Below the pieces are notes generated by a model, which was given only the letters and a program-made list of their open reading frames with translations, was not told the origin of the DNA and ran no database searches. 38,131 bases of DNA from Cellvibrionaceae bacterium (GTDB taxonomy: Bacteria; Pseudomonadota; Gammaproteobacteria; Pseudomonadales; Cellvibrionaceae). The position numbers and the translations under genes were made by a program. The first letter of the stretch is position 1. Each line of letters starts with the position of its first letter. Positions 1-9,265 of the stretch are shown one piece after another. The stretch covers positions 1 to 38,131 of the forward strand of contig JAOXRT010000169.1 in NCBI GenBank assembly GCA_025800365.1. The letters are read 5' to 3'.

Positions 1-1244
1 TTGAGGCATTGTTTGGCGCGGGTGTTCTCCCCCAAATCGAATAAGGCGTACACCCGATCCAATTCAGTCTCAAATTCTTGTCTGCGGCCATCTGCGCCCA
101 TATAGCCTTCTGTTTGGCTGAGCACTTCTTTTGCCTTTTTAGTATTTCCCTGGGCAAGGTAAATACGAGATTCAATTAAACCTGTTTGCAACTTCTCATC
201 TTCGCTCAGCTCAAAGCGTCGATCTAGGCTTTCAAGGTTGATCAAAGCATCACGCAGATAATCGCGACCTTCCTCATGATCCTCATGAGACATCGCAGCG
301 GCAGTACGACCAAACTGTAAATGGTGCTCAACGTCATCGTTACAGGAATTTGTCCCCAGACGAACCGTTTTTCTAAATGCACCAGCAGCTACAGTGGCAT
401 CATTATTCTTTAAAGACACGTATGCTAGGTCTCTATTGCGTCTCAGTGAAAGAGGTGAGACTTTTACAGCCTTTTGTAAAAGCTGCTGTAAGCCGATGCT
501 ATCCCCTTTACGCTCATAGTCAGCAATCAAGGTGTCATAAGCCATCATGCACAAAGGGTTTTCCAAGATAATCTCTCGCAGCATCTTGGTAGAAACATCC
601 CAGAGCCCCTGACACTGCTTTACTTTCGCAAGTCCTACTACGGCCCAATCCACTCGGCGAGCTTCTAACACACCTTCATAAAGCAGCTCTGCCAATGTGT
701 AATTTTCAGTATCTATATAAAGTTGGCCAAGTAGTTTTTGGCAGGCAGTGGTATATCGGCTGCCAGAGTCAATTAATTCTTGAAGATGAGCAATGGCCGA
801 TTCGTGATTATGTTCATCCAGTGCTTTCAAAGCTGGCATCAGAGCGTCTCGCTGAAGCAGCATGCGCTCCAGCCGTTGCTGTAAAGCCTTGCCATTAATC
901 GGCTTAGTAAAATAGCCATGTGGCTCAAACTCGTTCGCCGCCAGCACAACACTGCGGCTGGATTCCGCCGAAACAAAAGCAAATAAGCTGGTTTTTGGTA
1001 GCAGCTTTTCTTGCATAAGCTCTTCCAAAACCTGCTGGCCGTTTTTACCTTGACCTAAACTGAAATCGCATAGAATCACGTCATATCGACGTGATTTACA
1101 GGCTCTAACAGCCTGAGTGCCGTTGACAGCCATATCGACAGCAGCAACCCCTAGGGATTGCATTAATTTGGCTACGGTTACCCTAAAGTTATCGAAATCA
1201 TCGACAACTAACATCCTTAAGGAACCATAATTGGGGTAGGACAT
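1..1244 (-). CDS. Response regulator, REC domain plus TPR-like repeats (3' end cut by window)
   Basis: The minus strand is open from an ATG at 1244 to the window edge, about 414 codons with no stop, so the C-terminus is missing. Residues about 10-125 form a CheY-like receiver domain: acidic pair D15/D16, phospho-acceptor D60 (ILCDFSL), S92 (FVSAES) and K114 (FTKPIN) are all in place. The rest is helix-rich and reads as TPR-like repeats, for example around YTLAELLYEGVLEARR. I see no DNA-binding or enzymatic output domain in the visible part. It is therefore probably a phosphorylation-controlled protein-protein interaction module. No histidine kinase lies next to it in the window. An internal ATG at codon 11 is an alternative start. 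The gene is divergent from cmoA. Domain calls are firm; partner and function are unknown. Confidence 0.85.
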   Translation of the reverse strand, partial: MSYPNYGSLRMLVVDDFDNFRVTVAKLMQSLGVAAVDMAVNGTQAVRACKSRRYDVILCDFSLGQGKNGQQVLEELMQEKLLPKTSLFAFVSAESSRSVVLAANEFEPHGYFTKPINGKALQQRLERMLLQRDALMPALKALDEHNHESAIAHLQELIDSGSRYTTACQKLLGQLYIDTENYTLAELLYEGVLEARRVDWAVVGLAKVKQCQGLWDVSTKMLREIILENPLCMMAYDTLIADYERKGDSIGLQQLLQKAVKVSPLSLRRNRDLAYVSLKNNDATVAAGAFRKTVRLGTNSCNDDVEHHLQFGRTAAAMSHEDHEEGRDYLRDALINLESLDRRFELSEDEKLQTGLIESRIYLAQGNTKKAKEVLSQTEGYMGADGRRQEFETELDRVYALFDLGENTRAKQCL

Positions 1245-1348
1245 AGATGATTAACTCTAAAATCAGCAAACACTATCCGCGAGAAGCGGCTGTTTTTGTA
1301 TTTTTCTATCTATTGTTATAGCACTTTTACGGAAATCTGCTTTTACAT

Positions 1349-1377
1349 TTGTCACTTGCTCTAGGCACCGCTAAAAT
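1349..1377 (+). promoter_or_regulatory. Sigma-70 type promoter for cmoAB
   Basis: TTGTCA at 1349-1354 and TAAAAT at 1372-1377 are separated by exactly 17 bp. Each hexamer matches the sigma-70 consensus at five of six positions. The predicted start, near 1384, leaves a leader of about 60 nt before the GTG of cmoA. No other promoter this good was seen in the 200-bp divergent gap. Confidence 0.55.
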
Positions 1378-1444
1378 CTCGCCCTCCATATATCGGCCAA
1401 TTATGACTAATCTGCAGCTTGGCCCCCTAAAAAAGGTAAATTAG

Positions 1445-2212
1445 GTGTCAGATCAGCCAAAAAGCCCTAAAGCCAGTACAGAAGGCGGACTAAGCGATCA
1501 AATTTTCGCCGAGCCACTGGCCAATATCGCCGGTTTTAAGTTCGATCAGAAGGTAGTGGATGTCTTTCCTGACATGATCAAACGCTCTGTTCCGGGCTAT
1601 GCCACAACCATCAGCATGATTGGTGATCTGGCCCAGCGTTACGCCCAAAGCAACAGCTTTTGCTACGACCTAGGCTGCTCATTGGGAGCAGCGACCCTAG
1701 CCATGCGTCATCATATCCGAGCCAGCAACTGTGAAATCATCGCGATTGATAATTCAGAAGCAATGATAGATCGCTGTCGGCAGGTCATGGCCGCTGATAG
1801 TAGCGAGCTTGCGGTAGATCTTCGCTGCCAAGACTTACAAGATAGCCAAATAGAGAAGGCATCTGTGGTCGTGCTTAACTTCACCCTGCAGTTTATCCCC
1901 AAACAAGAGCGCAGCCAGCTAATCCGCAATATTTATCAAGGTTTACTGCCTGGCGGAGTGTTAATTCTTTCAGAGAAAGTCCAGTTCGAAAATCCAGCTC
2001 ATCAAGAGCTCATGGTTGAACTGCACCATAATTTCAAGCGTGCGAATGGTTACAGCGACCTCGAAATCGCTCAAAAACGCAGTGCCATAGAAAACGTGCT
2101 CATCCCCGAAACACTCGATGTGCACAAAGAACGATTAAGTGATGCCGGCTTTAGCAGTGCTGATGTGTGGTTTCAGTGTTTTAATTTTGCCTCTTTAATA
2201 GCCATTAAATGA
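1445..2212 (+). CDS. cmoA: Carboxy-S-adenosyl-L-methionine synthase CmoA
   Basis: CmoA makes carboxy-SAM from SAM and prephenate in the cytoplasm. Carboxy-SAM is the donor CmoB uses for the cmo5U34 modification of tRNA wobble uridine. The 255 residues are close to the family's usual length of about 247. The class I methyltransferase glycine motif [14 protein letters not shown] is near residue 75 and is nearly identical to the E. coli motif as I remember it; the acidic strand [14 protein letters not shown] follows. Translation starts at GTG: the codon just before it in frame is a TAG stop (1442-1444), so no longer start is possible. The stop overlaps the cmoB start as ATGA, which indicates translational coupling. 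The neighbour makes the assignment nearly certain. Confidence 0.96.
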   Translation: MSDQPKSPKASTEGGLSDQIFAEPLANIAGFKFDQKVVDVFPDMIKRSVPGYATTISMIGDLAQRYAQSNSFCYDLGCSLGAATLAMRHHIRASNCEIIAIDNSEAMIDRCRQVMAADSSELAVDLRCQDLQDSQIEKASVVVLNFTLQFIPKQERSQLIRNIYQGLLPGGVLILSEKVQFENPAHQELMVELHHNFKRANGYSDLEIAQKRSAIENVLIPETLDVHKERLSDAGFSSADVWFQCFNFASLIAIK

Positions 2213-3180
2213 TTGAGTATTACCAAGACCTCATAAACAGTTTAGATTCGGGACCACTAGAAAAATGGGCCCGAATCATGCCCGAGCAAATTGCTGCCCA
2301 CCTGAATGAAAAGCGTTATGGGGACTTGCCTAAGTGGCAAGCCGCCATGGCTGCCATGCCTGAAGTGAAAGCTGAGTATCTTAACTTTAAAGATCAGGTG
2401 CATATCGGGCTGCGCGAAGAGCTTGATCAAAATACGCAAGCTCAGTTGGATCAGCAATTACGCGCATTGATCCCTTGGCGCAAAGGCCCCTATCAAGTTT
2501 TTGATAGTTTTATTAATACCGAGTGGCGCTCTGACTGGAAGTGGGATCGAGTATTGCCTCACCTGGCGCCTCTTAAAAACAAAACTATTTTAGATGTAGG
2601 CTGCGGTAACGGCTATCACTGTTGGCGCATGTTTGGTGAAGATGCAAGTCGAGTAATTGGCATCGACCCCTCCCCTCGCTTTGTAGTTCAGTTTTATATG
2701 CTCAAGCAATTGATCGGAAAGGCTCCGGTTGATTTATTGCCTATCGGTATTGAAGAGCTACCTGAAAATCTACAAGCCTTCGATACAACATTTAGCATGG
2801 GTGTTCTCTACCACCGCCGCTCACCGATGGACCATTTACGCGAGTTAAAATCCACGCTAAAACCTGGCGGCCAGCTGGTGCTGGAAACACTCGTCATTGA
2901 AGGCGAACTAGGAGATTGCCTAGTCCCAGAAGGCCGTTATGCCATGATGAACAACGTTTGGTTTTTACCGAGTTCAGCGACCCTTTTAAGCTGGATGAGG
3001 AAGTGTGGTTACAAAAATCCAAGAGTGGTCGATGAAAACATCACCAGCTGTGAAGAACAACGCAGTACTGACTGGATGTTGTTTCATTCGTTAAATGAAT
3101 TCTTAGATCCCGATGATAAAAGCAAGACCGCAGAGGGGCACCCTGCTCCAAGACGAGCTGTTTTTGTAGCCGAAGTTTAA
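2209..3180 (+). CDS. cmoB: tRNA U34 carboxymethyltransferase CmoB
   Basis: CmoB transfers the carboxymethyl group of carboxy-SAM to 5-hydroxyuridine at tRNA position 34, giving 5-carboxymethoxyuridine, which widens decoding of the affected codons. The protein is 323 residues, the length I remember for E. coli CmoB. The SAM-type glycine motif [15 protein letters not shown] is near residue 125, followed by [10 protein letters not shown] and the family signature [15 protein letters not shown]. The ATG lies inside the end of cmoA (4-nt overlap), so the two are one operon. A candidate terminator follows 70 nt after the stop. Confidence 0.97.
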   Translation: MIEYYQDLINSLDSGPLEKWARIMPEQIAAHLNEKRYGDLPKWQAAMAAMPEVKAEYLNFKDQVHIGLREELDQNTQAQLDQQLRALIPWRKGPYQVFDSFINTEWRSDWKWDRVLPHLAPLKNKTILDVGCGNGYHCWRMFGEDASRVIGIDPSPRFVVQFYMLKQLIGKAPVDLLPIGIEELPENLQAFDTTFSMGVLYHRRSPMDHLRELKSTLKPGGQLVLETLVIEGELGDCLVPEGRYAMMNNVWFLPSSATLLSWMRKCGYKNPRVVDENITSCEEQRSTDWMLFHSLNEFLDPDDKSKTAEGHPAPRRAVFVAEV

Positions 3181-3248
3181 ATCACAACTAGATTGGCTCG
3201 CTCAAACTATAGCTTGGCTTCCCCTACTCTTTATCAACCGCGATGAAT

Positions 3249-3281
3249 AAGCACTTATGCAATCTTATCTAAGTGCTTTTC
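3249..3281 (+). terminator. Candidate rho-independent terminator after cmoB
   Basis: AAGCACTTA (3249-3257) and TAAGTGCTT (3270-3278) form a 9-bp stem with a 12-nt loop, followed by a short T run (3277-3280). The loop is long and the T tract short, so strength is uncertain. The position just after cmoB fits. Confidence 0.45.
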
Positions 3282-3575
3282 ACCACGCCTTAACAAGGCG
3301 CTCATAAAAACTCACTAAGCTTTTGTATTCTACTCTACTTGTTCTTTTGAGGCGCTTCGTTCTACCTTTTAACTTCTTTGCCATTACTCGCTTAACCCGC
3401 CCTCTACTAAAGACTGAGAACTTATAACGCCTTGTCAAATAAGCTAATTCTGATGGCGTATTTTCCCCAGAAAAGCTAGATCTTTATCACATTTTTAATA
3501 ATATCTACTTGCTCGATTCACACTTCTGACAATGACAAAGAGCGGTTAGGTTCTACGCCAGGCAGGGAATTAAAC
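3282..3575. other. Intergenic stretch before the exoprotein gene
   Basis: No gene was found here. A small hairpin CGCCTT-AAC-AAGGCG lies at 3286-3300, and its arm recurs inverted as CGCCTTGTCA at 3428-3437. The last 100 nt are AT-rich and should contain the promoter of the 3576 gene, but no convincing -35/-10 pair was seen. The sequence AGGCAGGGA at about 3560-3568 can act as the Shine-Dalgarno sequence for the ATG at 3576. Confidence 0.4.
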
Positions 3576-6500
3576 ATGGCCAAGATTACAAATATCTCTG
3601 ATAACTACGGTTCAATCAAAGGACAGGTAGCCCAAGGGGGAGTCACCGACGACAAATCTCTCCAACTGAGAGGAACAGCAAAAGCTGGCCAGAAGGTTAA
3701 CATCTATAAAGACGGAGAATTTATAGGCACCACCAAAGCTAATAAGGCCGGCATTTGGAAATTCAAAGCCAACGGATTAGACGAAGGAGATGCATCTTTT
3801 ACGGTTGCACATGTAAACGGCAAAGGTAAAGAGTCAGGCCATAGCCAATCCTTTGATGTGACCATTGATCGCAGCGTAGATGTTACGGATAAGGTATCCC
3901 TAAGCAACGATAGCCAGACATTAGTTAGTGGCCAGTCAACAAGCGACGGCGAAATAACCATGCGAGGTAGAGCAGAAGCTGGTGCCGAAGTGGAAATACT
4001 GGATGGCGACAAAGTGATTGCCACAGTAACAGCCAATGACAAAGGCGAATGGTCGGCAGAGCTTAAGTTGGATGAAGGCAATCATGAACTGTGTACCAAA
4101 GTTACAGACCAAGCGGGCAATACCAGCGCCATAGAGAGCATCGCAAAACTTGATGTTTTAGCCTCTCAGAACACTCAGTCGGGCGGAAATACCAGCAGCA
4201 ATGCGAATCCACCCAATACTGCACCGCCAGTAATTCTACCCCCCGATGCGAAAATTGTTGATGATGGTTTTCGAAATGACAACACACCACTTATTCGCGG
4301 AACAGCTACTCCTGGTTCAAGCGTAACTATGACGGTACAGGGCACAACCTATGGCCCTGTTACGACTGATGCCTCTGGTGTCTGGGAAATCCAAGTAACT
4401 GTTCCGCTTCCCGAAGGCGAATCCCTTTTTGCCGCCAAAGCCACTAATAGTGCTGGTGATGCTTTTATCGGCTACCGCATTGTTATTGATACCGAAGCTC
4501 CAGACAGCCCGGTCATTGTTTATGGTGAAGACAACGTTGGTACGTTGCAGGACGACTTAGATCATCAAGATCACACAGACGATGACACCCCCGGGCTCAA
4601 CGGCACCGGCGAGATCGGTAGTACCATCACTATTTACAAGGAAGGTCAGTTCTTTGGATTTACCAGAGTTATCGATGACGGAAATGGCAACGGTGTTTGG
4701 TCATTTACACCGACAGCTGCATTACTAGAAGGCGAACATAGTTTTAGCGCTTATTCCATCGATGCAGCCGGTAACATTAGCAGTAAGAGCAATAATTTCG
4801 AAATTACCGTTGACCGTTCTGTTGACGCGCCGAAGATCACACACCTTGTTGACAACGTTGGTAAAGATAAAGGCAAAGTTAAACATCAAGACACAACCGA
4901 CGACACCAAGCCCGAAATTGTTGGAACAGCCGAAGCACACGCAACCGTAACTGTGTGGGTAAACGGTAAAAATATAGGTAATACGACAGCGGATAAAGAT
5001 GGAAATTGGTCATTTACTGTTGGCAACAACCTCAAGGAAGGGATGCACAAAGTCGAAGCATCTCAAACGGACCTAGCCGGTAACAGCAGTGATAAATCTG
5101 AGAAATTTAAGTTTGAAATTGTTTTAAATAGCCCTCCTGAAGCCAAAGATGATAATTACAAAGTACAGGGTGAGACTACTTTAAATGTCCTAAAAAATGA
5201 TAAAGACTCTGACGGGGACCCACTAACTATCACAAAGATTGTTCAGGGCCCTTCGCATGGTACAGTTAGCATTACAAAAGACGGCAAACTACTTTACACA
5301 CCAGATAATAGTCTGAACAGCATAGTCAATGATGAAATAAAATACAAAACTAGTGATGGCCGAGGAGGCACATCAACGGCGACAGTTAGCCTCGAAGTTA
5401 CCCCAGAACTTCCAACACCTACTATCGATCTTAAAAGTTCAAGTGATAGTGGTTGGTATGACTGGGATAATGTGACCAACGATACCACACCCACCTTACA
5501 GGGGACTGCTCGCGCAAATTCCACGATTTCGCTTTACCAAAATGGGAGCAAGATCGCTGATGTGAATGTCGATAGCAATGGCGAGTGGGAATACGATGTA
5601 CCCTATATTTATCATGGCAACTATGATTTTCATGTTACCAGCGAAGCATTTGGCCTGAGTAGAGATTCAAGTAATCTTTCTTTAACAATCGATACCCAAA
5701 TTAATGCCTACTTAAATCAAGCAGGTGCGGGCATGGAGTGGCAGACCCAAGCACTCCATTTCAGTTTACTAGCTACAACTAGCGAAGCCGTTAGATATAC
5801 CTTAACAGGTTCGGATACGGTCACCGGTACCCTGTTCTCTAGCGGTGCTACAGCGGGTTATTCTTTTGCTGCAAATCATGCCTGGGGTACCTTCGGTTAT
5901 ATTTATGCCAGTTTTGAAGATGTTGCAGGCAATATTTCCAATAGCTCTACTGCCGTTAGATACGGTACTGCACCGCCACCCCCTCCGCCACGTCATTGGG
6001 ATCCAATTGCCGCTCTAGAAGACGGCGGCTATGTCGTAAGCTTCGCACAACTTTCTGACATCGAAGGCAATGGCTTTGACATCTACGCTCAACGTTATAA
6101 CGCCGCTGGTGAGAAAGTTGGTGAGGCCTTCTTAGTTAACCAAGAGCAAGTTGGCAATCAAAGCCACTCAGATGCCGTAGGCTTGGATGATGGCGGCTTT
6201 GTTCTAACTTGGCAATCTGAAGATCAAGACGGTGACAAGCTAGGTGTCTATGCACGTCGCTACGACGCAGATGGACAGGCAATGGGAGACGAGATTCTCA
6301 TTAATGAATTTACTCAGAGCAACCAGTCCCTAGCAGAGATTACTGCTCTAGAAGGGGCAGGTTTCGCTGTAACCTGGATGAGCGAAGAACAAGATGGTAG
6401 CGGACTAGGCGTGTTCTTGCGAATCTATGACAGTAATGGCGAGGCAATTAGCAGCGACATTCAAGTTGCCGATAACGCCTTTTCCCACCAGGTTATGCCC

Positions 6501-7454
6501 TCTATCACGACCCTCAGCAATGGCAATATCGTGCTTAGTTGGCAAGATCATCAACTCGGCGAAGCAGGCATTATTAGGGCTTCAATCTACTCCGCTACAG
6601 GCGAGCTCCTACAAAGCAACTTTGATATCAGCTCAAGCGCTGCCGCCCAACAGTGGCCATTCATCAGCGCACTTGATGATGGAGGTTTTGCTGTAAGTTG
6701 GCATGAAAATAATGAGCACGGCGAGTCAGCTGTAATGATTCAAAGTTTTGATGAAAACGGTACAGCCCTAAACGATGAAGCCTTCTTTGTTGCTAATGCC
6801 ACAGCCGGAGAGCAAGCAGAAATAGCCGGTTTGGATAACGGCAACATTCTTGTCAGCTGGGTTTCGGAAGATGAGGATAATACTGGAGTTTATTACAGCA
6901 TTGTTTCTCCTAAGGGAGAGCTCGTTGTAGAGCAAACGCTTGTCAATCAAAACCAAGCTGGGCAACAAGTTGAATCGCACACTTTAAGCCTAAAAGACGG
7001 TGGCTATCTAATCACATGGGTAGAGGTCAATGAGGAGGGCGAGTTACTCGGGGTACATGGGCAGCAGTTCAACCCAGATGGCAGCTTAACAGGAAATAAC
7101 TTTGTAGTTACCGGCGCCGACGACAAAGGTGTAACTTCAGAAAATAACCTTATTGCCGAGCTGAACGACGAAACAATTCCTAGTTTCGTTGAAAGCTTCA
7201 GCGATACTGACCCAATCGAATTAGATGATTTTGCAGAGGACTTGGCATTAACGGTTCAAGATAGCTCTCTTCTATTCAGTGATTTATTGTCGACTGAAGT
7301 AACAAATCTTGAGTTAACGTCCGGTTCAAACAGCCTGGATTCGATTTGGAATGACGACTCAATGGGTAGCTATATAGACCTTGGTAATTTACAACTTTCA
7401 CTCGCTGAAATGAACCTTCTGCAAGAAGGTCATGACGTTAACCACATCATCTAA
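3576..7454 (+). CDS. Large Ig-like/cadherin-like exoprotein with seven C-terminal propeller-type repeats
   Basis: This 1292-residue acidic protein has no N-terminal signal peptide. Domains in order: two Ig-like modules (about 1-195), a Ser/Asn/Pro linker, three more Ig-like modules (about 225-510) with the recurrent signature DTTPxLxGTA...GNWSF...AGN, a cadherin-like module (about 513-608, opening PPEAKDDNY, with LNVLKNDKDSDGDPLTI), two further Ig-like modules (about 612-795), a PPPPPP linker near 798, then seven repeats of 53-56 residues (about 808-1185). Each repeat contains L-D-GG-x-V-x-W followed by a VYAQRYDADG-like strand. The last 100 residues are acidic and end in a hydrophobic HVNHII-like tail. 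Large secreted proteins without a Sec signal and with an uncleaved C-terminal signal are typical of type I secretion, but no transporter genes and no clear RTX nonapeptides are seen here. The likely role is adhesion or surface binding; this is inferred. Confidence 0.8.
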   Translation: MAKITNISDNYGSIKGQVAQGGVTDDKSLQLRGTAKAGQKVNIYKDGEFIGTTKANKAGIWKFKANGLDEGDASFTVAHVNGKGKESGHSQSFDVTIDRSVDVTDKVSLSNDSQTLVSGQSTSDGEITMRGRAEAGAEVEILDGDKVIATVTANDKGEWSAELKLDEGNHELCTKVTDQAGNTSAIESIAKLDVLASQNTQSGGNTSSNANPPNTAPPVILPPDAKIVDDGFRNDNTPLIRGTATPGSSVTMTVQGTTYGPVTTDASGVWEIQVTVPLPEGESLFAAKATNSAGDAFIGYRIVIDTEAPDSPVIVYGEDNVGTLQDDLDHQDHTDDDTPGLNGTGEIGSTITIYKEGQFFGFTRVIDDGNGNGVWSFTPTAALLEGEHSFSAYSIDAAGNISSKSNNFEITVDRSVDAPKITHLVDNVGKDKGKVKHQDTTDDTKPEIVGTAEAHATVTVWVNGKNIGNTTADKDGNWSFTVGNNLKEGMHKVEASQTDLAGNSSDKSEKFKFEIVLNSPPEAKDDNYKVQGETTLNVLKNDKDSDGDPLTITKIVQGPSHGTVSITKDGKLLYTPDNSLNSIVNDEIKYKTSDGRGGTSTATVSLEVTPELPTPTIDLKSSSDSGWYDWDNVTNDTTPTLQGTARANSTISLYQNGSKIADVNVDSNGEWEYDVPYIYHGNYDFHVTSEAFGLSRDSSNLSLTIDTQINAYLNQAGAGMEWQTQALHFSLLATTSEAVRYTLTGSDTVTGTLFSSGATAGYSFAANHAWGTFGYIYASFEDVAGNISNSSTAVRYGTAPPPPPPRHWDPIAALEDGGYVVSFAQLSDIEGNGFDIYAQRYNAAGEKVGEAFLVNQEQVGNQSHSDAVGLDDGGFVLTWQSEDQDGDKLGVYARRYDADGQAMGDEILINEFTQSNQSLAEITALEGAGFAVTWMSEEQDGSGLGVFLRIYDSNGEAISSDIQVADNAFSHQVMPSITTLSNGNIVLSWQDHQLGEAGIIRASIYSATGELLQSNFDISSSAAAQQWPFISALDDGGFAVSWHENNEHGESAVMIQSFDENGTALNDEAFFVANATAGEQAEIAGLDNGNILVSWVSEDEDNTGVYYSIVSPKGELVVEQTLVNQNQAGQQVESHTLSLKDGGYLITWVEVNEEGELLGVHGQQFNPDGSLTGNNFVVTGADDKGVTSENNLIAELNDETIPSFVESFSDTDPIELDDFAEDLALTVQDSSLLFSDLLSTEVTNLELTSGSNSLDSIWNDDSMGSYIDLGNLQLSLAEMNLLQEGHDVNHII

Positions 7455-7462
7455 AGTGTTTT

Positions 7463-7482
7463 GCGGGCCAAGGATGGCCCGC
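7463..7482. terminator. GC-rich hairpin between convergent genes
   Basis: GCGGGCCA-AGGA-TGGCCCGC is a perfect 8-bp stem nine nt after the exoprotein stop. There is no T tract on either strand, so it may be a weak or rho-assisted terminator, or an mRNA 3'-end stabiliser. Confidence 0.4.
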
Positions 7483-7559
7483 CATATACGTATTTCAATA
7501 GCTATAAACCAAATCAAGACCAGCATTTTTTCAGCCTGAGAGTGCTTCGAGCTGGCATG

Positions 7560-8933
7560 CTACCACTCTACCCTTTGGATTAAATGTTGGTATTGATCAT
7601 TATCATTAATCGCTGCTTCAATAGAAGAAAGAAAACTCTCAGCACTTAGAGACTTCTCTTGAGAAGCTAACTCCTGCATCCATTGAATGACCTTCTCTCG
7701 ACCAATCAAAGAATCCATAGCATCGATAACTAAAGGCAAAACATTGTAACGAAAGCTATTTGATTGAAAAAAATCATCGCCTAAACTTAGCTCATGTAGG
7801 GGCTGCAGCTTTTTATCTATAAGCCTATCTTTTCTCCAGTCGAGCAAGTACTGCTTCGCCTTCTCCCCATTGAGCTCGGCAACTAAATTCCAAGATAAAT
7901 ATTCAGCCATCCCTTCTTCGACGATATAAGACAACTCTCCCTGCAAGCCCGGGTAACTATTAAACAGCACATGCCCCAATTCATGGGCAATAAAATCGTG
8001 AGCCTTATAACGAGCATCGCCCTCTTCACTGGATAAGCGATCCAAGGCGTAATAGTCATGTGAAATGGAAACAATTGTGCTGCCTGACACCCACAACCAG
8101 GAGTTCTTTTTGCTCACAGGTGTGGTTTGAATAAAAGTGATGCCATTGGCTAGCGGTTGATTAAACCATTTACTTAGCAGTGATTTATACTGCGCAACAA
8201 CGGTTAGGCCTTGCTCAATATGATCCTTTTTGACAAGCGGATTCAGAACACGATTTCCACCGAGCTCAATAAAATCAAAATCTCCCATATACATCATCGG
8301 CTCAGTCGGCAGTTTAGAGACAAATCGGTGACTGGAAGCGCGAATGGGCGTAGAGCCATTCACAAAAAGACTTGTACAATCTACGCAATCTATTTGAAGG
8401 TCGTAAGTTACATCCTTATATAGCTTATCGCTCTGTTTATCATAGTAGATGGGTAATAAAGCCGTCTGCATACCATCAACTCTAAGGCTTTTGCCATTAA
8501 AAGCGATATTACCTTTCCAATCGCTGCGAGCTTTAAACGCTTGGTCATACACCGGGTATTTACCACTGTAGCGAAAGTTCAAAGCTTTAGGCTGATACAA
8601 CTCATTAGGAACATCGCTGGGTATCGTATAGGCAAAGCTTTCATAGAACTGTTCCAGAGACTTTCTCCGATATGCAAAGTTTACCGAACCGTCCTCGCTG
8701 GTAATGCCCTTTATATTCAAGCCCGTATTGAGCTGAAAGCTATGATCCTTTGAACGAGGAATATTGCTGATACTAATATCTGCATCAATAGTTCCTTGCT
8801 TAATAGACACTTTTAATTGACCACTTAAGTGGGGAACAGCGCTCTTTTCAGCACTCGCGAAGCTGGCACTTAAAAAACTACTACTTAAAAATGCCGTTGC
8901 GAAGAGCCAGCGGGCGAAGGGCTTGTGAGGCAT
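7560..8933 (-). CDS. Secreted M1-like (gluzincin) metallopeptidase
   Basis: The 457-residue protein starts with a Sec signal peptide, with likely cleavage after SASFASA near residue 28, so it acts in the periplasm or outside. A zinc site HELGH at residues 317-321 is followed after exactly 18 residues by E340 in VEEGMAEYLSW. HEXXH-X18-E with an EG-x-A-x-Y context is the M1 aminopeptidase arrangement. The N-terminal 250 residues look like a beta-rich domain, as in M1-type proteins, and contain a short CVDC pair. At 457 residues it is much shorter than PepN-type M1 enzymes, so it belongs to the broader peptidase MA-like group. AGGA lies 8 nt before the ATG. It is convergent with the exoprotein gene. 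Substrate is unknown. Confidence 0.75.
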   Translation of the reverse strand: MPHKPFARWLFATAFLSSSFLSASFASAEKSAVPHLSGQLKVSIKQGTIDADISISNIPRSKDHSFQLNTGLNIKGITSEDGSVNFAYRRKSLEQFYESFAYTIPSDVPNELYQPKALNFRYSGKYPVYDQAFKARSDWKGNIAFNGKSLRVDGMQTALLPIYYDKQSDKLYKDVTYDLQIDCVDCTSLFVNGSTPIRASSHRFVSKLPTEPMMYMGDFDFIELGGNRVLNPLVKKDHIEQGLTVVAQYKSLLSKWFNQPLANGITFIQTTPVSKKNSWLWVSGSTIVSISHDYYALDRLSSEEGDARYKAHDFIAHELGHVLFNSYPGLQGELSYIVEEGMAEYLSWNLVAELNGEKAKQYLLDWRKDRLIDKKLQPLHELSLGDDFFQSNSFRYNVLPLVIDAMDSLIGREKVIQWMQELASQEKSLSAESFLSSIEAAINDNDQYQHLIQRVEW

Positions 8934-9265
8934 ATAAACATCCTATTTATTGATTTTCTACGCTGCCGTCCATTACGACAATATATTACCTTATGGGTAA
9001 TCTCTCGGTAATATAAAAACGTACAAATCTAAGCCATTATCAGCAGATTTTCCAATCTATATTTTAGATTACTAACAGCTCCCTATTTAATTAACTTGCA
9101 GCGCCTAGCTTTCTACAGCTACCCCCCAAGTGGTATTCCCCCCTTGAAAATCCGGCTTTATGCTCGAATAATTCGTCAAATTGTTAACCGCTAAATAATG
9201 AGTACCGTTATTGAAGCCTTAGCAGCCAAATACATAATAATGAAGTCAAAGAGACCCGATAGCCT
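8934..9265. other. Divergent intergenic region, metallopeptidase / speB
   Basis: No gene was found in these 332 bases. The region is AT-rich and must hold the promoters of both flanking genes. The only convincing pair is the speB-directed one at 9144-9172, listed separately. No clear operator or RNA structure was seen. Confidence 0.5.
9144..9172 (+). promoter_or_regulatory. Sigma-70 type promoter for speB
   Basis: TTGAAA (9144-9149) and AATAAT (9167-9172) are separated by 17 bp. The predicted start lies near 9179, which leaves a leader of about 87 nt before the speB ATG. Confidence 0.45.

Noticed and set aside
3286-3437. Inverted TAACAAGGCG / CGCCTTGTCA pair resembling an integron attC site
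   Set aside because: The right-hand side lacks a proper GTTRRRY and the left a proper RYYYAAC. There is no integrase gene and no internal attC structure.
7593-7606. Fnr-box-like TTGATCATTATCAT
   Set aside because: It lies inside the 3' end of the metallopeptidase gene, far from any start and without a -10 at the right distance.
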